Below, in pieces: positions 16,814 through 25,275 of a stretch of DNA of 64,000 bases; positions within the stretch are counted from its first letter, which is position 1; each line of letters opens with the position of its first letter. The notes beneath the pieces were generated by a model. That model was given only the letters and a program-made list of their open reading frames with translations. It was not told the DNA's origin and did no database searches. The stretch spans positions 1-64,000 of the forward strand of contig NZ_FOOY01000016.1 in assembly GCF_900113325.1 (NCBI RefSeq). Reading direction: 5' to 3'. The DNA is from Sporolactobacillus nakayamae (GTDB lineage: Bacteria > Bacillota > Bacilli > Bacillales > Sporolactobacillaceae). Both the position numbers and the translations under genes were made by a program.

Positions 16814-17968
16814 TTGAAGTATTCAAATAAAGTGGCGGCGATTCAGTCTTCGCCGATTCGAGATATGATGGTGCGTGCGGCACGGATTGACGATGTGATT
16901 TCTTTTGCGGTTGGCGAACCGGATTTTAGTTCAGCACCAAATGTTATTGAGGCAGCTAAGCGGTCCCTTGACGAAGGCGAAACGAAATATGCGCCCGGAG
17001 CAGGCATGACCAGACTCAGAGAGGCCTATGTGAACTATTTAGAGAAGACAATCGGTGTTTCCTATGTCGCGGAAAATTGTCTTGTGACTACAGGGGGCAT
17101 GGGCGCTCTTTTTCTCGGCTTAACCACACTAGTAAACCCCGGCGATGAGGTCATCTTCAGTTCGCCTTATTGGACCAACTACGGTCAACAAATCGTCCTT
17201 TGCGGAGGTACCCCGGTTTGTGTCGATGTAACAGAAGAAAATGAGTTCAACATGTCGGCGGATGATCTGCGCCGAACAATCACGCCAAAATCGAAAGTGA
17301 TTCTGCTTAATTCGCCGAGCAATCCGACAGGCAGTGTGATGGATAAGCAATCGCTCCGCGAGATCGCAGAAATTGCAAAGGAACATGATCTTTTTGTCAT
17401 TAGTGACGAAGTGTATCGCCACATTCTGTTCGATCACCAAGAATACACGAGCATTGCTTCTTTCCCTGGCATGAAGGAACGCACGCTCATCGTGGACAGC
17501 TGTTCGAAAACACATGCGATGACCGGATTTCGTGTCGGTTTTGCCACCGGTCCTGTCGACTTGATTAGTGAAATGACCAAAATTACTGAGGACATCTGGA
17601 GCTGTGTCAACTCTTCTGCCCAATATGCCGCGATTGAAGCCTTGTCGAACGGAGCAAAGTACCGGGAAATGATGGTCAAGGAATACGAAAAGCGGCGCAA
17701 CTATATTTATGATCGAATTAACTCAATTGATCGAATTTCCTGCATCAAGCCGATGGGCGCGTTCTACATCTTTGCAAACATAAAAAATACAGGCCTTTCC
17801 GCCAAGAAATTCTGCGACCGTCTTTTGGACGAGCAGCATGTTGCTGTGGTTCCGGGAGACAATTTCGGCAGCAACGCTTCCGGATATGTCCGCATCTCCT
17901 ATGCCACATCCATGGAGAAAATTAAGGAAGGCATGGATCGGATCGAGAAGTTTATTGAGAGCTTGTGA
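16814..17968 (+). CDS. PLP-dependent class I/II aminotransferase
   Basis: This 384-residue fold-type I aminotransferase has GEPDFSSAPNV, YAPGAGM, PYWTNYGQQI, the NSPSNPTGS loop, SDEVYRHILF and the PLP lysine in SCSKTHAMTGFRVGF. C-terminal YVRISYA carries the carboxylate-binding Arg. It resembles aspartate/aromatic aminotransferases (PatA/AspB group). The start is TTG at 16814 behind GGAGG at 16801. A monofunctional aspartokinase lies 900 bp downstream in the same direction, so a role in aspartate-family amino acids is possible but not shown. Confidence 0.9.
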   Translation: MKYSNKVAAIQSSPIRDMMVRAARIDDVISFAVGEPDFSSAPNVIEAAKRSLDEGETKYAPGAGMTRLREAYVNYLEKTIGVSYVAENCLVTTGGMGALFLGLTTLVNPGDEVIFSSPYWTNYGQQIVLCGGTPVCVDVTEENEFNMSADDLRRTITPKSKVILLNSPSNPTGSVMDKQSLREIAEIAKEHDLFVISDEVYRHILFDHQEYTSIASFPGMKERTLIVDSCSKTHAMTGFRVGFATGPVDLISEMTKITEDIWSCVNSSAQYAAIEALSNGAKYREMMVKEYEKRRNYIYDRINSIDRISCIKPMGAFYIFANIKNTGLSAKKFCDRLLDEQHVAVVPGDNFGSNASGYVRISYATSMEKIKEGMDRIEKFIESL

Positions 17969-18017
17969 ATCTCAAAAATCGGGCATGGTCCGTTAATGGG
18001 AAAATGAGGTGCATAAT

Positions 18018-18773
18018 ATGGAAATGGCGCTTGTTACGGGCGTATCTAAAGGACTTGGGTTTCAAATTAGCAAGATTCTAACTGAACAGAATATAGAAGT
18101 GATTGGTTTGTCTCGGAGCACCAATGAAAAGGTGCAAAGTCTGATCACAAACAGCAAGGGTCGCTATTCACACATCTCAGCCGATCTAACTCATTTGGAC
18201 GATATTGAATCGCTCATGAAGCGGGTGTGCGAGCGGATTGCTGACGCGAAACCACATAAATTATATGTGGTGAATAACGCGAGCATGGTCGAACCTATTG
18301 AGCGTGTAGGTTTTTTAGATCATCACGCGATTCAAAAGGCGGTTCAATTAAATCTTCTGGCACCAATGCTGATCAACAATACACTTTTGAAAGAATTAAG
18401 GAATGAAGCGGTTGAGGTAATTATTGTAAATGTAACCTCAGGTGCGGCTGAACGTCCCATTCATGGATGGAGTGTTTATAATGCGACAAAAGCGGCGGTT
18501 AATATGCACACAGAAGTCGCGGGTCTAGAACAAGAAAATACAAACGGATCAAATAAAATCGTGGCGTTCAGCCCTGGTATCATGGATACAGAAATGCAAG
18601 GCACGATCAGAAGCGCTGAAGAGGACGCGTTTGCGGACATCAACACATTCTTAGGGTTTAAAACTAATGGAAAGCTTCGGCAACCAAGTGATGTGGCGAA
18701 GGCTTTGGTTGGCCTGATTTTGAATGAACAATTACAGAACGGAAAAATCTATCATGTAGATGAACTCATCTAA
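18018..18773 (+). CDS. Short-chain dehydrogenase/reductase, YueD/benzil-reductase-like
   Basis: This 251-residue Rossmann-fold SDR has the cofactor motif TGVSKGLGFQ, NNASMVEP, the catalytic YNATK pair (Tyr and Lys) with a preceding Ser/Thr strand VNVTSGAA, and SPGIMDTEMQ. The overall layout resembles Bacillus YueD ((S)-benzoin-forming benzil reductase), which uses NADPH. ATG 18018 is chosen because GAGGTG lies 7 nt before it. Natural substrate unknown. Confidence 0.85.
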   Translation: MEMALVTGVSKGLGFQISKILTEQNIEVIGLSRSTNEKVQSLITNSKGRYSHISADLTHLDDIESLMKRVCERIADAKPHKLYVVNNASMVEPIERVGFLDHHAIQKAVQLNLLAPMLINNTLLKELRNEAVEVIIVNVTSGAAERPIHGWSVYNATKAAVNMHTEVAGLEQENTNGSNKIVAFSPGIMDTEMQGTIRSAEEDAFADINTFLGFKTNGKLRQPSDVAKALVGLILNEQLQNGKIYHVDELI

Positions 18774-18886
18774 GGGATGTCTTTTTATTTGAAAAAGGTG
18801 TAAAAAAAGTTTGCTTCTTTTTCAGAAATAAGAAATAATAGGAGTACATTTTCAGACATTTACTAAAAGTAGGGGTTGCCGGAATC

Positions 18887-20248
18887 ATGAAGGTCGTTAA
18901 ATTTGGCGGAAGCTCACTCGCTTCCGGAGCACAAGTCGAGAAAGTCTATCATATTATCGCATCTGATCCTGACCGGAAAATTGTGGTTGTTTCAGCTCCG
19001 GGAAAGCGGTATTCAGATGATATAAAAGTCACGGATTTGTTGATTAGCTGCGCAGAAAAATATCTTAACGGTGAAGATGCAAGTGGGCTTGTTGAAACCA
19101 TTATCAGCAGGTACAAAAGTATTGCTGAAGAATTGAATCTTTCAAACGCTATTATCAATAAGATATCGGATGATCTATTGACCTTGCTGAGTGGTGACAA
19201 AACCAATCCGGCATCGTTTATCGAGGCGGTGAAAGCTAGCGGCGAGGACAATAACGCTAAGCTGGTTGCGGCTGCCTTCAAACATAAAGGAATGGACGCG
19301 CATTATGTGTCTCCGAAAGAAGCGGGGCTTTTGGTAAGCAACGATCCGGGAAATGCGCGCGTATTGCCTGAATCGTATCAGCGTTTATATGCGTTAAGAG
19401 ATCAGCCCGACGTTATTGTGTTTCCCGGATTTTTCGGCTATAACACGGATGGTGAAGTCGTAACCTTCTCGCGCAGCGGCTCGGATATTACCGGTTCGAT
19501 TCTGGCGAATGGCGTTAAAGCCGATATCTATGAGAATTTTACAGATGTTGATGCGGTTTACGCAGTCAATCCGCATATTGTTGAGAACCCGAAAGAAATT
19601 CGTGAGTTGACTTACCGAGAAATGAGAGAGTTATCATACTGCGGCTTTTCGGTTTTTCATGACGAAGCGCTTATTCCCGCGTTTCGTGCAAGTATTCCGG
19701 TTAATGTCAAAAATACAAATAACCCTGAGGCACCCGGTACGCTTATTATGAGTGCTAGGGAGAATAGAAACGGGCCGGTCGTGGGTATTGCTAGTGATGA
19801 TAAATTCAGCAGTATCTATGTCGGCAAATACATGATGAATAAAGAAATCGGCTTCGGACGGAAAATCTTATTAATCTTAGAGGAATTTGGCTTATCTTTT
19901 GAACACATTCCTTCAGGTATTGATGATATTACGATCATTGTCAGGCAGAATCAGTTAAATGAAAAAATAGAGCAAGGCATTGTAGAAAGAATCAAAAACG
20001 ATCTTGATGCGGATGAAGTAAGGATTGAACATAACCTGGCGCTGATCATGCTTGTGGGTGAAGGAATGCGTCAAGAGGTTGGAACGGCGGCAAGAGCGTC
20101 AAAAGCATTGGCCGAAGCGAATATCAATATTGAAATGATTAACCAAGGCTCATCCGAGACGAGCATGATGTTCGGTGTGAAAGAAACGGTTGAGAAAAAA
20201 GCCGTACGAGCGCTTTATGAAGAATTTTTTGCGTCTGTAAGAGTATAA
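18887..20248 (+). CDS. thrD: Aspartate kinase, YclM/ThrD type
   Basis: Aspartokinase phosphorylates L-aspartate, the first step toward lysine, methionine and threonine. The 453-residue protein starts KVVKFGGSSLASGAQ (nucleotide site), has FSRSGSDITGSILA and NFTDVDAVYAVNP, and ends with two ACT domains (IDDITIIVRQ and NIEMINQGSSETSMMFGV). Length and sequence follow the single-chain B. subtilis YclM aspartokinase III rather than the overlapping alpha/beta LysC type. The 113-bp gap before it has no recognisable riboswitch. Confidence 0.92.
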   Translation: MKVVKFGGSSLASGAQVEKVYHIIASDPDRKIVVVSAPGKRYSDDIKVTDLLISCAEKYLNGEDASGLVETIISRYKSIAEELNLSNAIINKISDDLLTLLSGDKTNPASFIEAVKASGEDNNAKLVAAAFKHKGMDAHYVSPKEAGLLVSNDPGNARVLPESYQRLYALRDQPDVIVFPGFFGYNTDGEVVTFSRSGSDITGSILANGVKADIYENFTDVDAVYAVNPHIVENPKEIRELTYREMRELSYCGFSVFHDEALIPAFRASIPVNVKNTNNPEAPGTLIMSARENRNGPVVGIASDDKFSSIYVGKYMMNKEIGFGRKILLILEEFGLSFEHIPSGIDDITIIVRQNQLNEKIEQGIVERIKNDLDADEVRIEHNLALIMLVGEGMRQEVGTAARASKALAEANINIEMINQGSSETSMMFGVKETVEKKAVRALYEEFFASVRV

Positions 20249-20304
20249 AAAAGATAATTAAACAAGGTAAATGGATTTAGGCAGATAGGCATAAAAACAG
20301 TATT

Positions 20305-20336
20305 GGGAGAGGCTCCTTTTGGGGACTCTCCCTTTA
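20305..20336 (+). terminator. Terminator after aspartokinase
   Basis: Stem GGGAGAG-CTCC with GGGG-CTCTCCC followed by TTTAT. Confidence 0.8.
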
Positions 20337-20390
20337 TCTGTTTACGGATCATTTTATCGGGGACGCTATAACCGAAAATGAGCGTTTTGG

Positions 20391-20426
20391 TTGCACAATA
20401 AATAAGTGTATCATAATATAAGTGTA
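20391..20426 (+). promoter_or_regulatory. arsR promoter with direct-repeat operator candidate
   Basis: TTGCAC (20391-20396), 17-nt spacer and TAATAT (20414-20419). TAAGTGTA occurs at 20403-20410 and again at 20419-20426, flanking the -10. This is a plausible ArsR binding region, although ArsR sites are more often inverted repeats. Confidence 0.6.
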
Positions 20427-20451
20427 CGGAAATATAAACGGAGGCGAATAT

Positions 20452-20772
20452 ATGGTAACCGAACTGGAACGTGTATCTGAACTTTCTTCTTTGCTAAAGC
20501 TTCTTGGTGATAAAACACGGCTAACCCTCCTTTCTTATTTAAAGCACAAAGAGTTGTGTGTGTGTGAATTAGTGGACGTATTGAACGTTTCTCAACCGGC
20601 GATTAGTCAGCACCTCAAAAAGCTGAGGCTCGCAGGGATTATTCAGGAACGGAAACAGGGGACATGGGTCTATTACAGCTTGAATGAAAACATACCGAAT
20701 TACGTGTCCGTAATTATTGATGCCCTGCCGGATCAAAAGGTCGAAGGCTGCGGAAATCTGGAATGTTGTTAA
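20452..20772 (+). CDS. arsR: ArsR family arsenite-responsive repressor
   Basis: This 106-residue winged helix-turn-helix repressor leaves DNA when arsenite or antimonite binds. The metalloid site ELCVCELVDVL (helix alpha3 CxC) precedes the recognition region SQPAISQHLKKLR and the wing ERKQGTWVYYSL. The C-terminal Cys residues (GCGNLECC) may add a metal ligand. ATG 20452 follows GGAGG at 20440. It is the first gene of the arsenic operon and presumably autoregulated through the promoter just upstream. Confidence 0.93.
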   Translation: MVTELERVSELSSLLKLLGDKTRLTLLSYLKHKELCVCELVDVLNVSQPAISQHLKKLRLAGIIQERKQGTWVYYSLNENIPNYVSVIIDALPDQKVEGCGNLECC

Positions 20773-20836
20773 TTGAATCGACTGTCTGCAGCTGATACAG
20801 ACCAAGTAAAAACCAAAAACGGAAGGACCAGTGACG

Positions 20837-21268
20837 ATGACCAAAAAAATCATTTACTTTCTCTGCACGGGTAATTCCTGCCGCAGCCAAATGGCCGAAG
20901 GGTTCGGAAAAAAATATTTGGGAGAAGATTATGACGTGCGTTCAGCCGGCATTGAAGCCCACGGATTAAACCCAAATGCGGTTAAAGCGTTGAAAGAAGT
21001 CGGTGTTGATATTTCGAACCAAACTTCCAAGCTGATTGACCAGGATATTTTAAACCGCGCCTACCTTGTGGTAACGCTTTGTGGTGACGCTGAAGAACGA
21101 TGCCCAATGACGCCTCCGCATGTGAGACGCGAACATTGGGGGTTTGATGATCCGGCGAAAGCAGAGGGAACCACTGAAGAAAAATGGGCGGTTTTCCAGC
21201 GTGTCCGTGACGGGATAGGTAAACGAATCGAACAGTTCGTAAAAGAAGAGAAGGCATTGAACCACTAA
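20837..21268 (+). CDS. arsC: Thioredoxin-coupled arsenate reductase
   Basis: This 143-residue LMW-phosphatase-fold ArsC reduces arsenate to arsenite with thioredoxin. It has the P-loop Cys in [15 protein letters not shown] (catalytic Cys near residue 10) and the redox pair in [12 protein letters not shown] (near 82 and 89), followed by WGFDDPA. These are the three cysteines of the Bacillus/Staphylococcus enzymes. ATG 20837 is 9 nt from GGAAGGA; GTG 20831 is too close to it. It lies between arsR and arsD and feeds the efflux pump. Confidence 0.95.
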   Translation: MTKKIIYFLCTGNSCRSQMAEGFGKKYLGEDYDVRSAGIEAHGLNPNAVKALKEVGVDISNQTSKLIDQDILNRAYLVVTLCGDAEERCPMTPPHVRREHWGFDDPAKAEGTTEEKWAVFQRVRDGIGKRIEQFVKEEKALNH

Positions 21269-21286
21269 ATAAGGAGTTGAGCCTTA

Positions 21287-21646
21287 ATGGAAAGGATTCA
21301 GATCTTTGAACCGGCAATGTGTTGTTCGACCGGAGTCTGCGGGCCAAGTGTTGACCAGGAACTCATTCGTATTACTGGAGCTGTAGGTAATTTAAGAAAA
21401 AACGGATTTAATATTTCGCGCTTTAACTTAACAAGTGATCCAGCAGCTTTTGTTCAAAATCAGGCGATTCATGATCTGTTGGAAGATGAGGGAATGAGTG
21501 TTTTGCCCGCAACGATTGCGGATGGAAAGGTTGTTAAAAAGGGAACTTATCCGACCAATCAGGAGCTGGCTGATTGGTCTGGGGTATCCATTGACAAAAT
21601 TAGCAAAAAGCAGCAGTTTCAGATCAAGCTTAATGTGAGCAAGTAA
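21287..21646 (+). CDS. arsD: ArsD arsenite metallochaperone
   Basis: This 119-residue ArsD hands arsenite to ArsA. The metalloid-binding cysteines appear in PAMCCSTGVCGPSVD (Cys12, Cys13, Cys18 type), followed by the thioredoxin-like fold with FNLTSDPAAF and LPATIADGKVV. The C-terminal vicinal Cys pairs of some ArsD proteins are absent. It starts 18 bp after arsC behind AAGGAG and is followed after 19 bp by arsA, the usual order. Confidence 0.92.
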   Translation: MERIQIFEPAMCCSTGVCGPSVDQELIRITGAVGNLRKNGFNISRFNLTSDPAAFVQNQAIHDLLEDEGMSVLPATIADGKVVKKGTYPTNQELADWSGVSIDKISKKQQFQIKLNVSK

Positions 21647-21665
21647 GGGAAAGAAGGAGATTCTT

Positions 21666-23426
21666 TTGACTCGTCTATTTCGTCCTCAATCTATGAGATT
21701 GACGCCCTTCCTGTTTTTTACTGGAAAAGGTGGTGTTGGTAAAACATCCATTGCCTGTGCAACGGCGGTTGCTTTGGCAGATATGGGAATGAAGGTGCTG
21801 CTTGTCAGTACGGATCCTGCTTCCAATTTGCAGGATGTTTTTGGTACGGATCTGACGATGGATAACAAAAAGATACCTGATGTGCCTAATCTATTTGTGT
21901 CCAATCTGAATCCGGAAGAAGCAGCCGCGCGATATAGAGAAAAAGTGGTTGGTCCATATCGTGGTATCCTGCCGGATGCAGCTGTTCAGCAAATGGAAGA
22001 GCAGCTGTCCGGAAGCTGCACCGTTGAAATTGCTGCTTTTGATGCATTTTCTTCGATGCTAACCGATCAGTCAATCGCTCAATCTTTTGATCATATCCTT
22101 TTTGACACAGCACCTACCGGTCATACCTTGCGACTCTTGCAGTTACCGTCCGCCTGGAGCGGATTTCTCAATGACAACACCCATGGTGCTTCTTGTCTCG
22201 GCCCGCTCGCTGGCTTAAATGAAAAAAAGAAGCAATATGAAGAAACTGTGCGTGCACTTTCAGACGAACAGAAAACCACACTGATGCTGGTTACCAGACC
22301 TGAGAGCTCAGCTATAAAAGAAGCCGCCCGGGCATCAAAAGAATTAAAGAAAATAGGCATGGACAATCAATGCTTGGTAATGAATGGTCGGATGAGGCGA
22401 ACGGACTCCGATGACGATCTAGCGGCTGCCTTTATGGAACGTGAACATGAAGCATTAGTGAATCTGCCGGAAAATTTGAAGGATGTGCCGACATTTGATC
22501 TTTTCCTCGCGCCTTTCAACATGACCGGTGTCCGGAATATCCGGCAATTGCTGTCTGATCAAGTTTCGGATGAGGAAAGAAAGAATGAGCATTCGCCAGA
22601 AGAAGAGGATACGGCTGAGTATCCGCGACTCAGCGATTTAATTGATGATTTGCTAAAGAAAAAGCAGCGTGTGATCTTTACAATGGGCAAAGGCGGTGTC
22701 GGTAAGACAACGATTGCCAGAAGCATTGCGCAAGAACTCGAAGCGCGCGGGAATAAGGTTCATTTAACAACAACTGATCCGGCAGGCCACCTCGATCCAA
22801 TCGAATCAGGAGAAAATGGACGAATGACCGTCAGCCGTATTGATCCGAAAAAAGAAGTAGAAAACTATCGGCGACTGGTTATTGAACGTTCCCGTGATCA
22901 GCTCGACAGTGAAGGACTAGCCTATCTGGAAGAAGACCTTCGCTCGCCATGCACTGAAGAAATAGCCGTTTTTCGTGCGTTTGCCGATGTCGTTGAAAAA
23001 GCTAAGGATGAGATTGTGGTCATCGACACGGCGCCATCCGGGCACACGCTGCTGCTTTTGGATGCAACGGAGGAATATCATCGTGAGATTGCGCATTCAG
23101 CTGGAGAAGTACCCGTTTCTGTTCAGGAGCTCTTGCCCCGATTGCGAAATTCGGAAGAAACGGCCGTTGTTATTGTCACACTCGCGGAAACAACGCCTGT
23201 TTTTGAAGCTGAGCGTTTGGCTGCCGATCTGGAGAGAGCCGAAATAACACCGACATGGTGGATCGTAAACCAAAGCTTGATCATGGCGCATACCACTAAT
23301 CCGTTACTGAAAAAGCGTGCGGAAAATGAACGCATCTGGATTGAACGCGTTGATCAAGACTCGAACCATCAATTTGCTGTTATTCCTTGGCAAGAAAGAA
23401 AGCAGCCCGGACTAAAAAGGGCTTGA
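21666..23426 (+). CDS. arsA: ArsA arsenite-stimulated ATPase
   Basis: ArsA is the soluble motor that energises ArsB. The 586-residue protein has two homologous halves, with P-loops in FTGKGGVGKTS (near residue 20) and TMGKGGVGKTT (near 340), and signal sequences DTAPTGHTLRLL and DTAPSGHTLLLL. Cys residues in GSCTVEIAAF and SPCTEEIAVF (one per half) fit the metalloid site. The start is TTG 21666 behind AGAAGGAGA. It is in the ars operon between arsD and the HesB-like gene. Confidence 0.95.
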   Translation: MTRLFRPQSMRLTPFLFFTGKGGVGKTSIACATAVALADMGMKVLLVSTDPASNLQDVFGTDLTMDNKKIPDVPNLFVSNLNPEEAAARYREKVVGPYRGILPDAAVQQMEEQLSGSCTVEIAAFDAFSSMLTDQSIAQSFDHILFDTAPTGHTLRLLQLPSAWSGFLNDNTHGASCLGPLAGLNEKKKQYEETVRALSDEQKTTLMLVTRPESSAIKEAARASKELKKIGMDNQCLVMNGRMRRTDSDDDLAAAFMEREHEALVNLPENLKDVPTFDLFLAPFNMTGVRNIRQLLSDQVSDEERKNEHSPEEEDTAEYPRLSDLIDDLLKKKQRVIFTMGKGGVGKTTIARSIAQELEARGNKVHLTTTDPAGHLDPIESGENGRMTVSRIDPKKEVENYRRLVIERSRDQLDSEGLAYLEEDLRSPCTEEIAVFRAFADVVEKAKDEIVVIDTAPSGHTLLLLDATEEYHREIAHSAGEVPVSVQELLPRLRNSEETAVVIVTLAETTPVFEAERLAADLERAEITPTWWIVNQSLIMAHTTNPLLKKRAENERIWIERVDQDSNHQFAVIPWQERKQPGLKRA

Positions 23427-23457
23427 ACCACCATCTTAAAAAGGAGTTCGATAAATA

Positions 23458-23742
23458 ATGAAAATGACTGAAGAAGCGAAAGAATTACTCGAAAAAAGCA
23501 TGAAGGAGCATGATTGTGATTGTCTGCGGATTACAGCTGAGCCCGGTTGTTGCGGTGCCTCACTTAATTTTACGCTCGATCAGTTGAAATCAGGCGAGCA
23601 ACCGATTAAAATCAATGACGTTTCTGTGATCATGGATGAACAAGCGCAGGAACAGACGGATGCACTGACGATCAATGCCGAAAATGGTCAACTTGTTATC
23701 GATGGAGGAAGTTGTGGCTGCGGTTCTTCTGGTTGCTGCTAA
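23458..23742 (+). CDS. HesB/IscA-like Cys-rich protein of the ars operon
   Basis: This 94-residue protein resembles the HesB/IscA fold: MTEEAKELLEKSM, DCDCLRITAEPGCCGASLNFTLD and a strand LVIDGGSCGCG, ending in SSGCC. The C-terminal Cys cluster fits Fe-S or thiophilic metalloid binding. It starts 32 bp after arsA behind AAGGAG, so it is part of the ars operon. IscA proteins handle Fe-S clusters, but a role in arsenite binding or cluster repair during arsenic stress is inference. Confidence 0.7.
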   Translation: MKMTEEAKELLEKSMKEHDCDCLRITAEPGCCGASLNFTLDQLKSGEQPIKINDVSVIMDEQAQEQTDALTINAENGQLVIDGGSCGCGSSGCC

Positions 23743-23760
23743 ACAAAGCATTCCTTATAG

Positions 23761-23803
23761 TGGAGTTAGAAAAAATAGTATTCTAACTCCATTTTATTTT
23801 TGA
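23761..23803 (+). terminator. Intercistronic terminator inside the ars operon
   Basis: Arms TGGAGTTAGAA (23761-23771) and TTCTAACTCCA (23781-23791) followed by TTTTATTTTT. It separates the HesB-like gene from arsB and may lower arsB expression or mark a transcript end. Confidence 0.8.
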
Positions 23804-23837
23804 CTTTATTATCTATGTAGGTAGAAAAGGAGAAACG

Positions 23838-25136
23838 ATGATGTCTGCACTCTTAGCTATTGTTGTCTTTTTACTCACGCTTACGCTTGTCATCTGGCAG
23901 CCAAAAAATTTATCGATTGGCTGGTCGGCATGCGGAGGCGCACTCGTTGCACTGCTTGTTGGTGTCGTTCATTTAGATGATGTCTGGACAGTTACCGGTA
24001 TTATCTGGAATGCCACTCTCGCATTTGTGGCGATTATCATTATCTCATTAATTTTGGACCATATTGGTTTCTTTGAATGGGCAGCTTTGCACATGGCTCG
24101 ACTTGCCAATGGAAACGGCATACACATGTTCATCTTTATTTCGATTTTGGGTGCCTTCATCTCTGCACTTTTTGCGAACGATGGTGGGGCTTTGATTCTA
24201 ACACCAATTGTATTAGCGATGGTTCGAGCACTGAAATTTGACGAACGACGTGTATTTCCGTTCGTGATTGCCAGCGGCTTTATTGCGGATACCACATCGC
24301 TGCCTTTAGTGGTCAGCAACCTGGTTAATATTGTTTCCGCAGACTTTTTTGGTCTATCATTTGGTCAATATGCTCTGCACATGATTATTCCAACTGTTTT
24401 CTCATTAATAGCAAGCATTAGTGTTCTCTATCTCTACTTTCGAAAAGACTGGCCGCAAAACTATCAGATGTCCGACTTGAAAAAGCCTTCATCAGCACTT
24501 AAGGATATTCGAATGTTTCACATTTCAGGGTTTGTCTTAGTCTTCCTGGTCATCGGTTATTTTGCCAGCAGCCTGGTTAAAATTCCAGTGTCTTTTATTG
24601 CGCTCGCTGTAGCCTTTGTTTTCCTTTTTCTCGGAAGTCGGAGTACAGCCATTCATACCAAAGCGATTTTAAAAAGTGCGCCATGGAGTATTGTGTTCTT
24701 TTCCTTAGGTATGTATGTTGTGGTTTATGGCTTGAGAAATGCAGGCATTATTCATCTCCTTTCTCAAGTTATTGAAGCCGGAGCAAATGGCGGTCTATTT
24801 GCTGGCACGCTCATGATGGGCTTTCTTTCTGCAGTCCTGTCTGCGATCATGAACAACATGCCGACGGTCATGATCGATGCTCTGTCGATTAAAGCGGCGT
24901 CCATAGCCGGAGATATGCATCAAGCGCTTGTTTATGCGAACGTAGTTGGTGCAGATCTCGGACCGAAAATGACGCCGATCGGTTCACTTGCAACATTGCT
25001 ATGGCTTCATGTGCTTTCTGAAAAAGGCGTAAAGATCAGATGGGGAGAGTATTTTAAAATTGGTATTGTGATCACCATTCCCGTTCTGTTTGTGACCTTG
25101 GTTGGCGTTTATGTATCCATCATTCTCTTGGGGTAA
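23838..25136 (+). CDS. arsB: ArsB arsenite efflux membrane protein
   Basis: This 432-residue integral membrane protein has about 12 hydrophobic segments of the ArsB/NhaD (IT) superfamily: [14 protein letters not shown]-like start, [15 protein letters not shown], the conserved [14 protein letters not shown] loop, and [12 protein letters not shown] with [21 protein letters not shown] near the C-terminus. It exports arsenite and antimonite through the cytoplasmic membrane, alone or with ArsA. AAAAGGAG precedes ATG 23838, with a second ATG directly after. An intercistronic terminator precedes it. Confidence 0.93.
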   Translation: MMSALLAIVVFLLTLTLVIWQPKNLSIGWSACGGALVALLVGVVHLDDVWTVTGIIWNATLAFVAIIIISLILDHIGFFEWAALHMARLANGNGIHMFIFISILGAFISALFANDGGALILTPIVLAMVRALKFDERRVFPFVIASGFIADTTSLPLVVSNLVNIVSADFFGLSFGQYALHMIIPTVFSLIASISVLYLYFRKDWPQNYQMSDLKKPSSALKDIRMFHISGFVLVFLVIGYFASSLVKIPVSFIALAVAFVFLFLGSRSTAIHTKAILKSAPWSIVFFSLGMYVVVYGLRNAGIIHLLSQVIEAGANGGLFAGTLMMGFLSAVLSAIMNNMPTVMIDALSIKAASIAGDMHQALVYANVVGADLGPKMTPIGSLATLLWLHVLSEKGVKIRWGEYFKIGIVITIPVLFVTLVGVYVSIILLG

Positions 25137-25202
25137 AAGATTGTGATTCATTTTAGCTATCGTTTCTTTTGTGAAAATTCTATAAAGTTATGGACAGACG
25201 AC

Positions 25203-25232
25203 TTGTTATATATAACTGATTGCTTATATAAT
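25203..25232 (+). promoter_or_regulatory. Promoter of the CoADR/rhodanese gene
   Basis: TTGTTA (25203) and TATAAT (25227) with 18-nt spacing, about 44 nt before the start codon. Confidence 0.6.
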
Positions 25233-25275
25233 AAAATCAGCAAACAATGATAAACTTAAAAATCCGGAGGGAACA

